From Reticulitermes lucifugus (lineage: Eukaryota; Arthropoda; Insecta; Blattodea; Rhinotermitidae): DNA of 22,580 bases. The notes below the pieces were generated by a model, which saw only the letters and a program-made list of their open reading frames with translations, searched no databases and had not been told where the DNA came from. A program made the position numbers and the translations under genes. The stretch spans positions 14,693 through 37,272 of the forward strand of contig JAKCWW010005272.1 of assembly GCA_026260175.1 (NCBI GenBank). Reading direction: 5' to 3'. Shown one piece after another: positions 8,525-20,202 of this stretch (position 1 is the stretch's first letter; the number at the start of each line of letters is the position of its first letter).

Positions 8525-9090
8525 ACTATGCAAATGATCCCCCACGTGAAAATGGACTCATAAGTTCAAAATTTACAGAGATAATTGAAATATATTTCAT
8601 CATCAGAAGCTTTGTAGTTGTTAAGACATATTCCTGGGAATCCCAAGATGGTTCTCGTCTCTCCATCATCATTTCGGCCATCACAAGTTATGTTGTCCCC
8701 TCAGTCGGTAACAGAATGCCAGCTGTGGAAATGTCGCTTTCCATTTGGTCGTGACCAGCACTGATACTGGGTCAAAGACATGGGTGGACAGGCATGATCT
8801 CCACATAAGGCATCCTATGCCTAAAAATACTTTTGCTAAATCACATTTGAAGACTTTTTTATGCCGAGGGCCTCAGAAATTTTTTATTCACGTCAAGGGA
8901 ATGCCAGACTAAAGAGTTTGGAAACTGTGGGATTATAAAGTAAGCTAATTCTCCTAACATCAGTTTTAATAATGTTCTCCCATCTTTGGGCCCAGCTTTC
9001 CTATTGGTTGCCTTCCAAGCTATTTCCACAAATTAATTCAACAAGCACTTCTTCTCTCTCCTTCTGAATTATGTGCCTCTCCCTTGGTTG
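8525..9090. other. No gene seen
   Basis: AT-rich sequence continuing to the SINE at 9091. The open frame crossing from 8422 to 8754 starts inside the hAT-like element and shows no recognisable domain or splice borders. Confidence 0.5.
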
Positions 9091-9250
9091 TACCATGACT
9101 CAGATGGTTAGTTACTGGGCCTCTCACTGTTGAGGACTGGGTTTGATTCCAGGCCAGACCATACGGGATTTGTTGCGGACAAAGTGGCACTGTGATAGCT
9201 TTCCCTCAGAGTATTTGTCATCCTGATATTTAACTCAGGACTCCTTAAAC
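9091..9250 (+). mobile_element. tRNA-derived SINE
   Basis: A pol III box A (TGACTCAGATGGTTAG, 9096-9111) and box B (GGGTTTGATTCC, 9139-9150) stand at tRNA-like spacing. They are followed by the non-tRNA body CAGACCATACGGGATTTGT and GACAAAGTGGCACTGTGATA, which I recognise as an abundant SINE of cockroaches and termites. The head cannot fold as a working tRNA: the stems are degenerate. The 3' boundary is approximate, and no clear poly(A) tail or target duplication was found. Confidence 0.7.
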
Positions 9251-9317
9251 ACTTACATAAATTTGTTCTGTAATTATAGGCAGCATGTCCCATCAAAACA
9301 TGAAATACTGTACCCAC

Positions 9318-9349
9318 CTACATGATATCACATCCCAGAAGACCTTAGT
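9318..9349. mobile_element. Solitary end of the TTCTGGGATG family
   Basis: The sequence CACATCCCAGAAGACCTTAG matches the right end of the 7912, 19050 and 20203 copies. No matching left end was found just upstream, so this is a truncated copy. Confidence 0.5.
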
Positions 9350-11340
9350 GTTAAACGTGTGCCAGACATCAGTCATATGGGGATTATATTGTGCCATGAA
9401 GTGCCTACTAGCTGGATTATTGTATTGTAAATGAAACCAGTAGCTCACAATGATCACTTCAGTTCCATAAAGGCTTTAACTAACATCCATCTCCCTCAAC
9501 AGTGAAGGTTAAACCCATTCAGCATCCTCACAATGTTGCCTGTAGCTCCATTCCTATGTTATCCTCCTGACTGTGCCTTTACTGTCATTGGGGTTATACC
9601 ATAACAATTATGAGTGTGTATTCATTACATATATACACAGAGAGTATTCTTTATTGCCAGACTGAGTACTGCACAGATAGCAGCACCACCAACAATGATG
9701 TCACTTGTTCTATAGCAAGCAGTCTGGCTATAATATGTTGTGTTATGCACGTGCGCGTGCACACATTGACACACACATTCTGTTCCTTCTGCATGCTAAA
9801 TTTATGGTTCATTGCCATCACATTACAACTTTAATGTCATGGTGGTTTAAAGTAGAGACAATGCTATGTACATTTTTGGTCAGTTTTGAGTACAGTACCT
9901 TTATTGTGCAGAAATATTAGAACAGCCATACTGAGAGGGGAGAGGATTAAGGAGTGTTGTCATACGAGAACACTGTACTGATACATCTTGGTTGAGAGTT
10001 TACCGGAAACTGCGTACAATTATGTATATTGGACGCTCAGCGGCCATGCTTTAAACCATCAACCAGCAAGAGAAGATTGTACGATATTTCTCATTATTTT
10101 ATTTCTCTATTGTTTTCCTAGTTAATTTTTCTTGGAGTCAGGAGTTGTCCATACTATCATGTTCCCAGGGTTTTTGATTTCCAATGTTTGTAGTAAAGCA
10201 GAAGTGCCACATTAACAAAATTTAGAAGAGCAGTATAGAAAGTTTTGGACTGAACAATAATTGTGGTACAAGTATATGGTTATGACTACAGCAATAGGAT
10301 ATTTCTATTCCATGACAATATATAAACTGATTTAAAAGTACAATAAAATTACCTCGTTCTTTCTAGGACTGCAGCACTCAAAATTTTATTCCTCTCGTCA
10401 TGCAACTAGATAAACTGCATTACCAGCATCAGTGTTGCCAATCTGCAGTTTGTTCTGCAGTCTACACACTTTATCATTACAAAAATAAATGCACGTTATT
10501 TTAATTTTCTGCCACTGTTGATACATTTGCATTTACTGTTGCTGGTTATCTAGCGACTGTTGTATAAATACTTATTATTTTATTTCATGGTACTTTTTTA
10601 TAAATGTAATGATGCGAAATTATTTCTTTTATCATCTTGCTAATCACGGCAGCTTTATCACACAGAGAGCCTGCAGGACATGCTGTGACAGCTTTAGTGC
10701 TCACGGCAGTGATAAAAGAAATGCACTGTATATGTGGGTTATTTTTTATGAAGCTGGTTTAATATGCCTGTGTCAGATGTGGTACAAATTTCCAAGTACT
10801 GGCATTTGATCCACTTTTTAACTGAGTTGGATCACAGCATTTTGTTAAAAAGTTCAGTCATGATTAATTTATTCATATATTTCAATTAATTCTGTATATT
10901 ATACCAGGATGTTAAGACAGTATTTAGGAAACTACCCACTGGCCAGTCTAAAGTGCGAGGCATGCATATTTGTAACAGAATGCCAACACTTCACAGCTGA
11001 CTGAGACAAAACCCATCACTGAACTTGCCATTGTTACTGCATTCATAATCTCGCCTGTCGATGTTCTTACAAAGTTCCTTTGCGTTCGTGGCACGAACTT
11101 CAGTTTCTCGCACTGTCTTTGTACAATCATGCATAAATTGTGAGAATGAAACTCTCATTTTTAACAATGCAGTGCCAAAATTTCATCGTGGTGTACAAGT
11201 GCAGAAGTATCATCATCATCATCATCTTCCACATAGCACCACATTGTTAGCATACAGCCTGACATGCAAATGTCTGGTATTGTTACAATTTATGTACATA
11301 AATCTAGATGAAATAATAAAATAAGTTGTGCAAGTTTATG
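9350..11340. other. Two kilobases without a supported gene
   Basis: AT-rich sequence with short chance frames. A small alternating purine-pyrimidine patch (CACGTGCGCGTGCACAC near 9749) and a CAT microsatellite near 11210-11227 are the only visible structures. Confidence 0.5.
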
Positions 11341-11620
11341 GGGCAGTAATCTTTATTTCAGGATCGCAGTTAGCGGCACAGAGGAGTAACAATGCAGGAA
11401 CGTCACAATGGCTACCTAAAATGAAATAAAGGATGTAAACAAAATATGTGCAGTGTTTCAAAGTGTTATATTTTGTGAGTGCAATGAAGAATTGACTAAG
11501 AAAAATGAAAATGGTGACATGTGCTAGACTTATTTTGATGCAGATGATAGATGACATTCTGTCTTGGTCCAAACATACTTCCTTTAGCACAATAAGGACC
11601 ACTGACTTGTGTGATTTCAG

Positions 11621-11766
11621 GTCTTTCTGTGTGCCTGATGGAGGTCGCAGTTCTGCGCCATATGATCTATGTCGTTCGGCAGTTTGTTGCCCACATTTCA
11701 GAGCAGCTTGCTGCCTTACTCATGTTCTTGGACAAGAGGGAGGCAACAAGCTTCTCCAAAACACTG
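11621..11766 (+). CDS. Probable coding exon, helical hydrophobic segment, unrecognised gene
   Basis: Acceptor TTGTGTGATTTCAG at 11620; donor ACACTG|GTAACA at 11767. The open reading is VAVLRHMIYVVRQFVAHI, then SEQLAALLMFLDKREA and TSFSKTL. It alternates hydrophobic and charged residues like an amphipathic helical (HEAT-like or bundle) segment, too polar for a sure membrane span. Starting at 11621 it needs one base from an earlier exon, which does not match the phase-0 end at 6788. An alternative acceptor at 11643 (CTGATGGAG) would give phase 0 and fit. It ends in phase 0. It may belong to the gene at 141-6788 with missing exons between, or to another gene. Family not recognised. Confidence 0.55.
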
Positions 11767-12150
11767 GTAACAAATTACCAATCAGCACTACATCATATCC
11801 CAGATAACCATTTACTAGCATAAAATTTCACTTTTCTACAATTTATCAAATAAGAAGCACGTTTTCTAAGAAGATGGTGCACTGCCATTTTTAGAATCTT
11901 TGTTCATGCTGCTCGAAATGAAAAATACTCCAGGTTTTTGGATCGGGAGGCCCCCCCAGATTTAGAATTCTTTGGCATTCTTTGTGGGGTATATAAGATG
12001 TGCAGTTCACAGTTCAATTAGACATGCTGACAGTGTTACACAAACAGTATTATGGTAGCTACTGAAACTGTAACGCTGCGCTGTGTTGTCTCAGGCACAT
12101 GTGAACTTCACTACAGCAAGCTGTGAGCATATGTCATCATTTTGTTTTGT
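11767..12150. other. No gene seen
   Basis: Intron-like AT-rich sequence between the exon candidate ending at 11766 and the SINE/LINE block. Nothing else is supported. Confidence 0.5.
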
Positions 12151-12164
12151 GACATTCAGGTACA

Positions 12165-12420
12165 TATCATGGTTCGAGGTAAAGTCCCGTGAATGAATGA
12201 AAGCATATCGGGGAGTGGAGTTATAGCTTCACACCCTTGCCACTTTACCCCCATGAAAAAAGCCTGCTACCTACTGAATAGGAGGGTAGGTGGGCCCCAG
12301 AGCTGGTCTGGATGCTCTGACAATGCAAAACATCTCTTGCTCTTACTAGGAATCCGATCATGATTTGTCGGTTGCTCAGCCCACATCCTAGTCACTATAC
12401 CAACTGAGCTATCATAACTA
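12165..12420 (-). mobile_element. tRNA-derived SINE, minus strand
   Basis: On the minus strand the head reads ATAGCTCAGTTGGTATAGTG (box A) with the degenerate box B GATCGGATTCC about 40 bases on. The body continues through CAGACCAGCTCTGGGGCCCA. A spurious frame reads YDSSVGIVTRMW, a translation I recognise from related repeats in Blattodea. The element continues directly from the LINE tail to its right, so the two may be a composite. Boundaries are approximate and the tRNA stems are not intact. Confidence 0.65.
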
Positions 12421-12612
12421 ACTCTAACTCCATGGAGCAGAGTCCTTCTTGAGAAGCTAGCAGGTCGTCGGCTAGTCAAGAAATTCNNNNNNNNNNNNNN
12501 NNNNNNNNNNNNNNNNNNNNNNNNNNNNNNNNNNNNACCGCACTCACAAGAGCCCGCCACCTGTCCCTATCCTGAGCCAGATCAATCCAGTCCATGCCCT
12601 CCATCAAAATTG
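12421..12612 (-). pseudogene. C-terminal end of a LINE polyprotein, broken by a gap
   Basis: The minus strand reads EGMDWIDLAQDRDRWRALVS up to the gap, and after it FLTSRRPASFSRRTLLHGV. The W..LAQDR..WR motif is the usual last part of the reverse-transcriptase ORF in RTE/CR1-type LINEs of insects, following the catalytic domain. Only this tail is present, so it is a 5'-truncated copy, as is normal for LINE insertions. The intervening bases are unknown, so whether both parts share one frame cannot be seen. Confidence 0.6.
12487..12536. other. Assembly gap of 50 N
   Basis: Fifty unknown bases inside repeat sequence. The round size suggests a gap of unspecified length rather than a measured one. 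Confidence 0.95.
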
Positions 12613-12639
12613 AGCTATCATGGCTTTTGAAAATGTATA

Positions 12640-14280
12640 TTGTGTTAGTAAGGCCAGAACTCCCTATGCCACGGTTAAGAAAGTAAGACACTTTGAAACA
12701 CCACACATATGTTGTGTAGACTGTATAAAGCAGGCAAGTACTTGTAGATTACAGAGGAAATCACAGAAGTATGGAAGACCAAACACAACTTTCTCAGTTG
12801 TACTGCACAAATTGTTATCAATTTGTCTGAAACCTGCTGTTTGTTACCTATTTTCCTCCCCTCTCATTTACTGTTATGTAAATCTGAAAACTCAAGACTG
12901 TTATTAACAGACTTGGTACTAATTATGAGCCTGATGCTGTGTGATTATTATTTTGGGGGTAAACTGAAAGCTAAGAGTTCACATTAACAGTCCACACTGC
13001 AGGAAATAGAAACTGCCAGTATTTCAAGACGTGAACTCTGTCATGCATTCAGAAGTATATTTCATAAGTTGTGAGACCTGCTTAGAAGCTAGATGTCAGT
13101 CAGCATCTCAAGGCTCGTGTATGAAATAAAGTACACATTGGACTGAAGGGTAAAAAATTGTTCTAAAATCCTGGTGCATGTAGACTTCATATGCAATAAG
13201 GCTCCTGCAACAACTGCTGTGCTTGGGGACGCGACTAGTTGGATATTCTCAATAAGGAATCAGGGGGATATAGTTTATACATAATTTCTACATTTTATTT
13301 TATCTTTTTATGATTATGTATTGTGCACAGCATCAGGCTGCGTCAGCCTTGGCAGTACCGCTTGTTGACTTGTAAAATGGTTCCCTGATGATAACCTGCA
13401 TCGACTGAAACATGCTGGAGAATTAAGGGGTATTCAAAACTAATGTCTGTACTGTGATTTTATTTTTTGCTTGTATAATGTGATGAGTACTGCTGTGTTC
13501 TGTGCATGATGTGCGTACACTGAACTGTGGGCTGGAAAGGCCACCAAGTCAGTTTCCAGCGTCTGCTACCGAGCCTACAGACGCAAAGTTAAGAAGCCAA
13601 ATAACCGAACCTAGGCAATGTTTTAGCGCAAAACAACACATACATAGTACAGTTTTGATACAAAATAAAATAAATCCTAAAATATATTTAAAGGCCTCAA
13701 CATGTCAGGAACTTCTGCCACTTAACAAAGTTTGACCTGTGTTGCATAGGGCCTAACTAGTCCTCAGCTAGCCTAAGTGTCATCACTTTGTAAATGTTTT
13801 TCCATAGGCCACACTATTGGCCCCGCCAGAAGTACGGTATAACATGTCACCCAAATGCTGAATTCAAATTTTTATGCATAATTCAGAATCACTCTTGAAT
13901 AACTGCTTTAGTCGAATGCAGAGGCTGGTTGATGAAAAGTCACATGACCAAGGGTTCACTGTAGAAACAAGTCATGTATGTGTCTGCATTGTGCAGGTCA
14001 TAAGCCACAGGGCAGATTTTTATGGTGAACAGATTCTGGTAAACACAAGCTGATACTCTTGAATATTGCTATAACTGGTAACGAATATGATGGACACATG
14101 AACCTTGAAGGTGGGGGCAAGTAGTTGTAGTAAGCAACAATAACCAAACTAAGCACAGTAATGGAAATAATAGTAACTATTAATTTCTTTCACATTCTTT
14201 GGCTACAGTTGTGTACATTAATTTTCCACCTACTTTCAGTTGATTCAGGGGGATCTTTTTAGTTCAGACCTTTTGCACAC
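12640..14280. other. No gene seen
   Basis: About 1.6 kb of AT-rich sequence. A phrase near 13383 (CCTGATGATAACCTGCATCG) resembles the CCTGAGGATGG motif in the foldback at 3447 and may be a remote repeat copy. The 77-codon frame at 13502-13735 has no recognisable domain or splice borders. Confidence 0.5.
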
Positions 14281-14461
14281 AACTGTAGTCAGTGAACTTT
14301 ATCTTATATAATGTATACCATGTGGCTTTGAATAATACACTTTACTAGATTTTCCCCAACCACCTTTCTACACTTTATAACCTTCCTATGACCACAGGAA
14401 GGTTATAAAGTGTAGAAACATGGTTGGGAAAATCCAATAAAAGTATATAACTGTAGTCAGT
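14281..14461. mobile_element. Foldback hairpin with 13-bp direct repeats beside it
   Basis: Perfect 20-bp arms lie at 14368-14387 and 14396-14415 around an 8-base loop. The stem continues outward with GATTTTCCCCAACCA against TGGTTGGGAAAATC and further weaker pairing to about 14335 and 14449. The sequence AACTGTAGTCAGT occurs on both sides, at 14281-14293 and 14449-14461. The right copy abuts the hairpin but the left is some 40 bases away, so these may not be a true target duplication. Confidence 0.7.
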
Positions 14462-14773
14462 AATTAAGAGTTACTGTAATAAGTTCTGCTAGCATACAAT
14501 AGTCTGAACATGTAAATTCTCAAAGGGAATGTGGTTTACTTAACATGGCTGCCTTGTGTATGCATTAAATTGTTAATGTAATTCAATGTTGGTTTTGGAC
14601 TGTTATCCATAATATTTTCAGCATTAGCATTCCCATACCTTAGTGAATGATTAATCTGCACATTAGGATGGTTTTGGTTTTAGGTAATGATTGACTCCAA
14701 TCCTTCATACATTATGATATGTGCACATTTGTTATTTTTATTACTTTTTCTTTATGTAACCTATCAGTTATAG

Positions 14774-15567
<794 letters not shown>

Positions 15568-15942
15568 TCCGAGTTATGCACATGGAGAAGACTGCTCACA
15601 AAACCATGGACAGCAAGGACGAATGCATCAGTGATAAATCAAATTAAGCTCAAGCACTCTCTGGAAACTTTAGCCACAATAACCCAACCGAAATATTTCG
15701 GATACATACTCCATACTAGATAATCTGTGCATACTGCGCACTTCACATTTCATGGAGGAAGTTTTGACGTTAGGACTCACAGATGCAATAGAAGAAAAAA
15801 CCAAAGGACAAAATTGACAGACTACATACGAGGAACCCTGGCGATGAACTGGCGTGACATCTCAACTGCCACACAAAATAGAGGGCAATGGAGGGACCTG
15901 ATTTACAAGGCCGTGGAAAACAGGAAGCGACAAAAGGAATGA
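15568..15942 (+). pseudogene. Decayed LINE reverse-transcriptase C-terminus
   Basis: One frame reads SELCTWRRLLTKPWTARTNA, then SVINQIKLKHSLETLA and PKYFGYILHT. A TAA stop at 15721-15723 breaks it, and it continues to DISTATQNRGQWRDLIYKAV before a natural TGA at 15940-15942. The WRR...W..R.TN..V pattern followed by YFGYI and a final QWRDLI is the usual tail of insect CR1/RTE-type LINE ORF2. The catalytic core is missing. A single in-frame stop with otherwise intact frame suggests a fairly recent relic, 5'-truncated, on the strand opposite to the mariner-type ORF. Confidence 0.65.
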
Positions 15943-16059
15943 GGGATAGTAAGACCAAGTTATTCTTGCTAAGAAAATCGAATAGGATCGCTTGCGACCT
16001 GGAGGAACTTCTACTAGTACTATTGTAGCATTGTTTCACAATGAGACCAGTAGAGACGG

Positions 16060-16554
16060 ATTTGCATTGGTGAACGTGTTGTGTTAGAAGCTTAAAATGG
16101 CGGGCTTTTTTTTTTTGGTCGCGGTAACGATAGATGTGTGGTATTTACCGTGTGTAGGTCTGATCCGTGTTTACTGTTGTGTTTCGGAATCGTAGGTGAC
16201 GAGAAATTATTGGAGGAAGTGTTGGGGATAGTCATAGTGCATTTACATTTACGCTTTACGTATTAATGTGCCTGAGCTCAAGTTGTCAGTTTTGGATTAC
16301 TATCTGCACGCATTGTCACGGTAATGTAATGGACTAATACATATTCAGTTTTAACTTTGTTTAGACAGAGCAAGGGGCTTGTGCGATGGCTGTAAGGAAC
16401 TGTTCAGTCGATTGTACTGAACAGAATCAAGCTGATCAGATTCCTATGCTGTATTTGGGCACGTGGCGAGCGGAGATGGCCTTGATGTGTATTGTCAATG
16501 TGACGATCAGAGTGTTATACGGTAGTGTTCTTATCTTCTACGTACTGCTAACAG
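16060..16554 (+). CDS. Candidate first exon with ATG at 16386, unrecognised
   Basis: From 16060 the sequence becomes richer in CpG (GGTCGCGGTAACGATAG, GGAATCGTAGGTGACG) than its surroundings, as at some promoters. An ATG at 16386 in fair context (GCGATGG) opens a frame of 56 codons to the donor CTAACAG|GTAAGC at 16555, leaving one extra base. The peptide runs MAVRNCSVDCTEQNQADQIP and then a hydrophobic stretch VTIRVLYGSVLIFYVLLT that could span a membrane. No downstream exon of matching phase was found. It may be only a non-coding first exon or chance. The coding part is 16386-16554. Confidence 0.25.
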
Positions 16555-16559
16555 GTAAG

Positions 16560-18430
16560 CTAGATTGAGACAATGATAGCAGGAGGCAGGGTAGTATGTA
16601 ACGTTTAATACAGGAAGATGGATTTTGTCTTTTATGCCCGGGGGTTTGTAGAAGAAAAATTGGTACAAGGCATGGGAGGGAAGTAAACCGTTTTGCAGAA
16701 TGTGTTAGTGAACTTGTATGGTTATAATGTTATGGTGTACATAGGTAGTTCCACTGTAGTAGGTAGGGGAGTTAGTGTAGTATATTGATTCTTTTTATTG
16801 TGGATAAAGTCTTTGTTTCCATGTGGAAAAGTGCATCCCAGTAAACCAACATTCCTAGCCCCCTTGCTGATATTGTCGAGATGCAGGGATTCATTGGTAG
16901 GCACCCCGTGTGATAGTTTGTCTTTACATCCTTCACCAGAGCAAGCTAGTTAGCACTAGTCATAAGAAGACCTGTGAAACAGGTCTGGATGGTGTGGGAA
17001 GTCATTTTGTGGGGGTTTACACTGCACAAACTCTCCAAGGCAAAGTTAAGTACAAAAGGGTAGCAGCACTCAAAGAGTATATGAACTGACACAACGGAAG
17101 GTAAGAGGCCCAGTAGGTACAGTCCAGAGGGCTACTGAAGAACTGGGGAATAGTGGACTCTTTAGTTGGGGATGACCTTCTCCAGATTCTGGTAGTGTTT
17201 ACATGTATAGGAGGTGTAGGGAGGTTTCACCCTTCCTTGATACTGTGCACCATTACATTAACAAAAACTATGGTTTGTGAACATAATGCATACCATAAAA
17301 TAGAATGTGGAACTACTCTGCTGTTAAAATACGACATTAATACCACTTAATATAAATACTAATGTGAATGTAAATGCTAGTTAATATAAACTGTGAACAA
17401 CTGCAACATATCTGAGAATAAGCCTTGTAGTAACCTAATACAGCCACCTGTGGAAATGTGAACGTCATATGCTTATGGTGGAGTAGAGCATTGACTTTAT
17501 CTATTTCCTTAGACCATGGTAAAAGGGTGTAGAACATGCCACGGTATGAATGTAATACAATTCAGATTGAAATTTGTGGTTGGTGCAGTTGTTTCAGACT
17601 CATCTATTAGGATCATATTTTACTGTCCAAACTTCAGCAAGGTATTTGCATTAGAATCACTTAGCATGCACTCTGCTAATGACCTTTTCAGGTGGAAAAA
17701 CCTCTTTGACACAGCAGAAGGAGTAACTTGATTGTGTTTTGTATTTTACGTAGCAGTTCAAGATTGTTATGTTAAATGGGAGAGCATTTTGTTACTGTGT
17801 TTCTTAATAATACACACCTTTCTGGTAACTACTGAGGTTAGCATTTGTTACCTTTGCTTATTTTTGTGTCTTTTTTTTCCATTAAACAGTAATTTGAATG
17901 TTTATTATGCATTATTTGTTGTAATCTTCATCAAGTTATAATTACAATTGAAAAAATGCAGGTAAGAATAGTGCAGAGTCAGCATTAATAAAATAATGCT
18001 TATTAGCACTGAATATTTGTTACATGGTCATTCGTCTTTTTTGAGTTTCTGTGAACTCCCACTGGTTACGCATAGCTGACTGTATGGAGTGGAGTTAAAT
18101 TGTGAAGTAAATGGTTGATCAGGTAGTTAAGATAATCTATACATTTTATGGAACCTGGAGATTTATTAGTGGTCCCTCTCCTGGGCCGGGTGAATCCACT
18201 CCACACCCTTCTTCTGTAAAAGTCACTTTACTTAGGAGGCCAAATGCACTTTTGTGATTGTTGCTTAATTTTATTTTTAATGATATTTCAGTAAAAAATC
18301 AAGTGGGTCATTTTTCTAATAAGACTATGAGGCAAGTTTTTATTCGCAATTTTTTTTCATCTGAAAGGTTCAAACTATATAAAGTAATGCTGTGGGAGAT
18401 AGTGTGCAATGTCTGGAACAGCCATTTTGT
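16560..18430. other. No gene supported
   Basis: AT-rich sequence. A perfect short palindrome AGACCTGTGAAACAGGTCT lies at 16968-16986. Frames such as 17516-17731 have no recognisable content or paired splice sites. A polypyrimidine tract near 18350 precedes an AG but leads to a stop. Confidence 0.5.
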
Positions 18431-18439
18431 GTGTGCAAG

Positions 18440-18514
18440 ATTGCTGGACATCCCACCGTGGTAGTAGGAACGCGAACTGCAGAAATCAACGAAGAGACAG
18501 TTGGTCTTGTTGGT
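18440..18514 (+). CDS. Candidate 75-base internal exon, unrecognised
   Basis: The donor GTTGGT|GTAAGT at 18515 is a perfect consensus. The acceptor CATTTTGTGTGTGCAAG at 18439 is acceptable. Between them are exactly 25 codons, phase 0 at both ends, reading IAGHPTVVVGTRTAEINEET and then VGLVG, which looks more like real protein than the neighbouring frames. Its entry phase matches the phase-0 end at 11766, though one in three would by chance. An upstream in-frame TAA near 18381 limits how far left the exon could extend. Family not recognised, and the link to other exons is unproved. Confidence 0.35.
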
Positions 18515-18682
18515 GTAAGTCAAAACAGGTTTCATGGTACCTAATTGTGACATATCTCGTATGGCGGTCTTTGTGCAGATATGTGCACACGTGCATAACC
18601 TGTTACAAGCACCTGTTTACGGATGTATGCTAAGGTATGTGTGGTGTCCTGCCAAACTAATAACGTTATGAGAAATTTGAGG

Positions 18683-18839
18683 ATTCAGGTCCTGTGGGAT
18701 ACGATGCTGTGTCGCTGGGTGAGTGGCTCCTGGTGTTTCAAGGGTTCATCTCCGAGGGAAGATTAAGGCATTACAATCCTTTGGAACGTCCGGAATCGCT
18801 CGCCAAATAACGCTGCATCACATCCGACAAGACCTGGAT
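18683..18839. mobile_element. MITE-like element, TTCTGGGATG-related family
   Basis: The left end ATTCAGGTCCTGTGGGATAC and the right end (inward, minus strand) ATCCAGGTCTTGTCGGATG are imperfect inverted copies. Inside are CTGGGTGAGTGGCTCC and CAATCCTTTGGAACGTC, shared with the hairpin element at 5879. It has no coding capacity. Confidence 0.65.
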
Positions 18840-19070
18840 CTGATAAATTTTATATTATCTTCACCGTGCATTTTCTAACAACTCACAAATTACACACCAA
18901 CGAAATAGCCAGCAACCTATAATGTAGATTCTGGAAAGTACGGCAGGGTGCTACATTGTTGGCTAGCTTTCTTCGTTCCTACTCAGACTCTTGACCCGTC
19001 AAGATGGGACCAGCATGTCCCGAAACGTCGGTAAACAATTACCACACCACGACGTGTAACATCCCAGAAG
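18840..19070. mobile_element. Adjoining repeat ending in the same family terminus
   Basis: The segment ends TGTAACATCCCAGAAGAGCG, the same right end as in the 7912 and 9318 copies. Before it lies GTCCCGAAACGTCGGTAAAC, a phrase typical of dispersed repeats I have seen in Blattodea. It may be one longer element starting at 18683 with an internal end-like copy, or two side by side. Confidence 0.45.
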
Positions 19071-20202
19071 AGCGCAGATCTCATCAACATCGCGGCAGAA
19101 GCCTGAAATCAAGGTTAATGAAAAGAGTTAACAATAGAAAGTGAGTGACATTTAATGGAGCCCCGATCCATTACAGACACGGTGACTTAAAAAAAAAAAA
19201 GCGCCTTATAGGAAATGGAACCCCAGCTGCACATGCCGAAAGCAGACACTGTCAGGTTGGCTGTTGTGAGCCACACAAATACTTTGTGATGCTTGTGGAT
19301 TGTGCGGCCGATGTTGTGAATGCCGTTGTACAGCAGAGAGAGGAGTCCAGAGATGCGTTATTCATAAGTACCAACACACGGACACACTATAACATAGGGC
19401 AAGATTTGGTCTTTTTCTGAGCTTGCCTGCATTCTGTGTTTCGTACAGTGTGTTAGTGCTGGGAGGTCAGAGTTGTTTGCATGTGCTTTTATAGCAGTGG
19501 TACAACCTGTGTCTAATTTTTAAAATAGTATTTTGACAATGTGCAAAGCCTGACTGCTGTGAAATGTATATAGGTGTATCCTGTTTGTAGCCTTTTTGCT
19601 GCTGTCTGATTCTTAAGTGTCAGTAAAATAAGAAAGAAAATGAATAAGTGAAAAGAATTGAGAAAGAGGGAAGGAAATGTTTGGCACCCAAAGGTACTAT
19701 AAACATGGGTATTAGAAGTACTACCAGACAGGGATTCACACCCTCAGCAATCACTGTGTCATCTTGGCTGCTGTTGGCATTGAAGTGCATGGAAAATAAA
19801 ACTGTATTTCACAGAAACAGTGGAAAGTTGACACCTAATACTTTGGCCATGTTGTCAGTGTCCACTGCCATACTGGAAAACTGGAGCCATATTGAAGCTT
19901 GTTGCTATATCACTGTATCAGTGAAGACCAACCCACCTTCATGCACAGTCATCTTCTGCCATTAACAGTAACAACATGCAGTTGCTCAGACTTTTGAGAT
20001 GTGATTGTAGCATTTGGTTCATGTTTTGTGTGGGAACAGGTTTTGAAGAATATACAACTTTTTCACGAGGACTTGTCTGTAAAATAGACAAAATTAGCAT
20101 GGTAGGTGTGCACAGTGTAAGTAGCTTTTGTGGGAATCATTTCTTTATTTGTTGGCAGTTGCGAAGTGGTGATGGTCCATATGGGGTGATTTTAATGTAG
20201 GT
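19071..20202. other. No gene supported
   Basis: A 12-base A run lies near 19189. The frames at 19145-19420 and 19648-19965 show no domain, start context or paired splice sites that I trust. Confidence 0.45.

Noticed and set aside
9091..9165. Possible tRNA gene
   Set aside because: Box A and box B are present but stems do not pair and a SINE body follows, so it is a SINE head.
12340..12420. Possible minus-strand tRNA gene
   Set aside because: Degenerate box B, no cloverleaf, and continuation into SINE body sequence.
16400..16424. Short inverted repeat CTGTTCAGT / ACTGAACAG
   Set aside because: A 9-bp pair with a 7-base loop is expected by chance at this scale; no supporting context.
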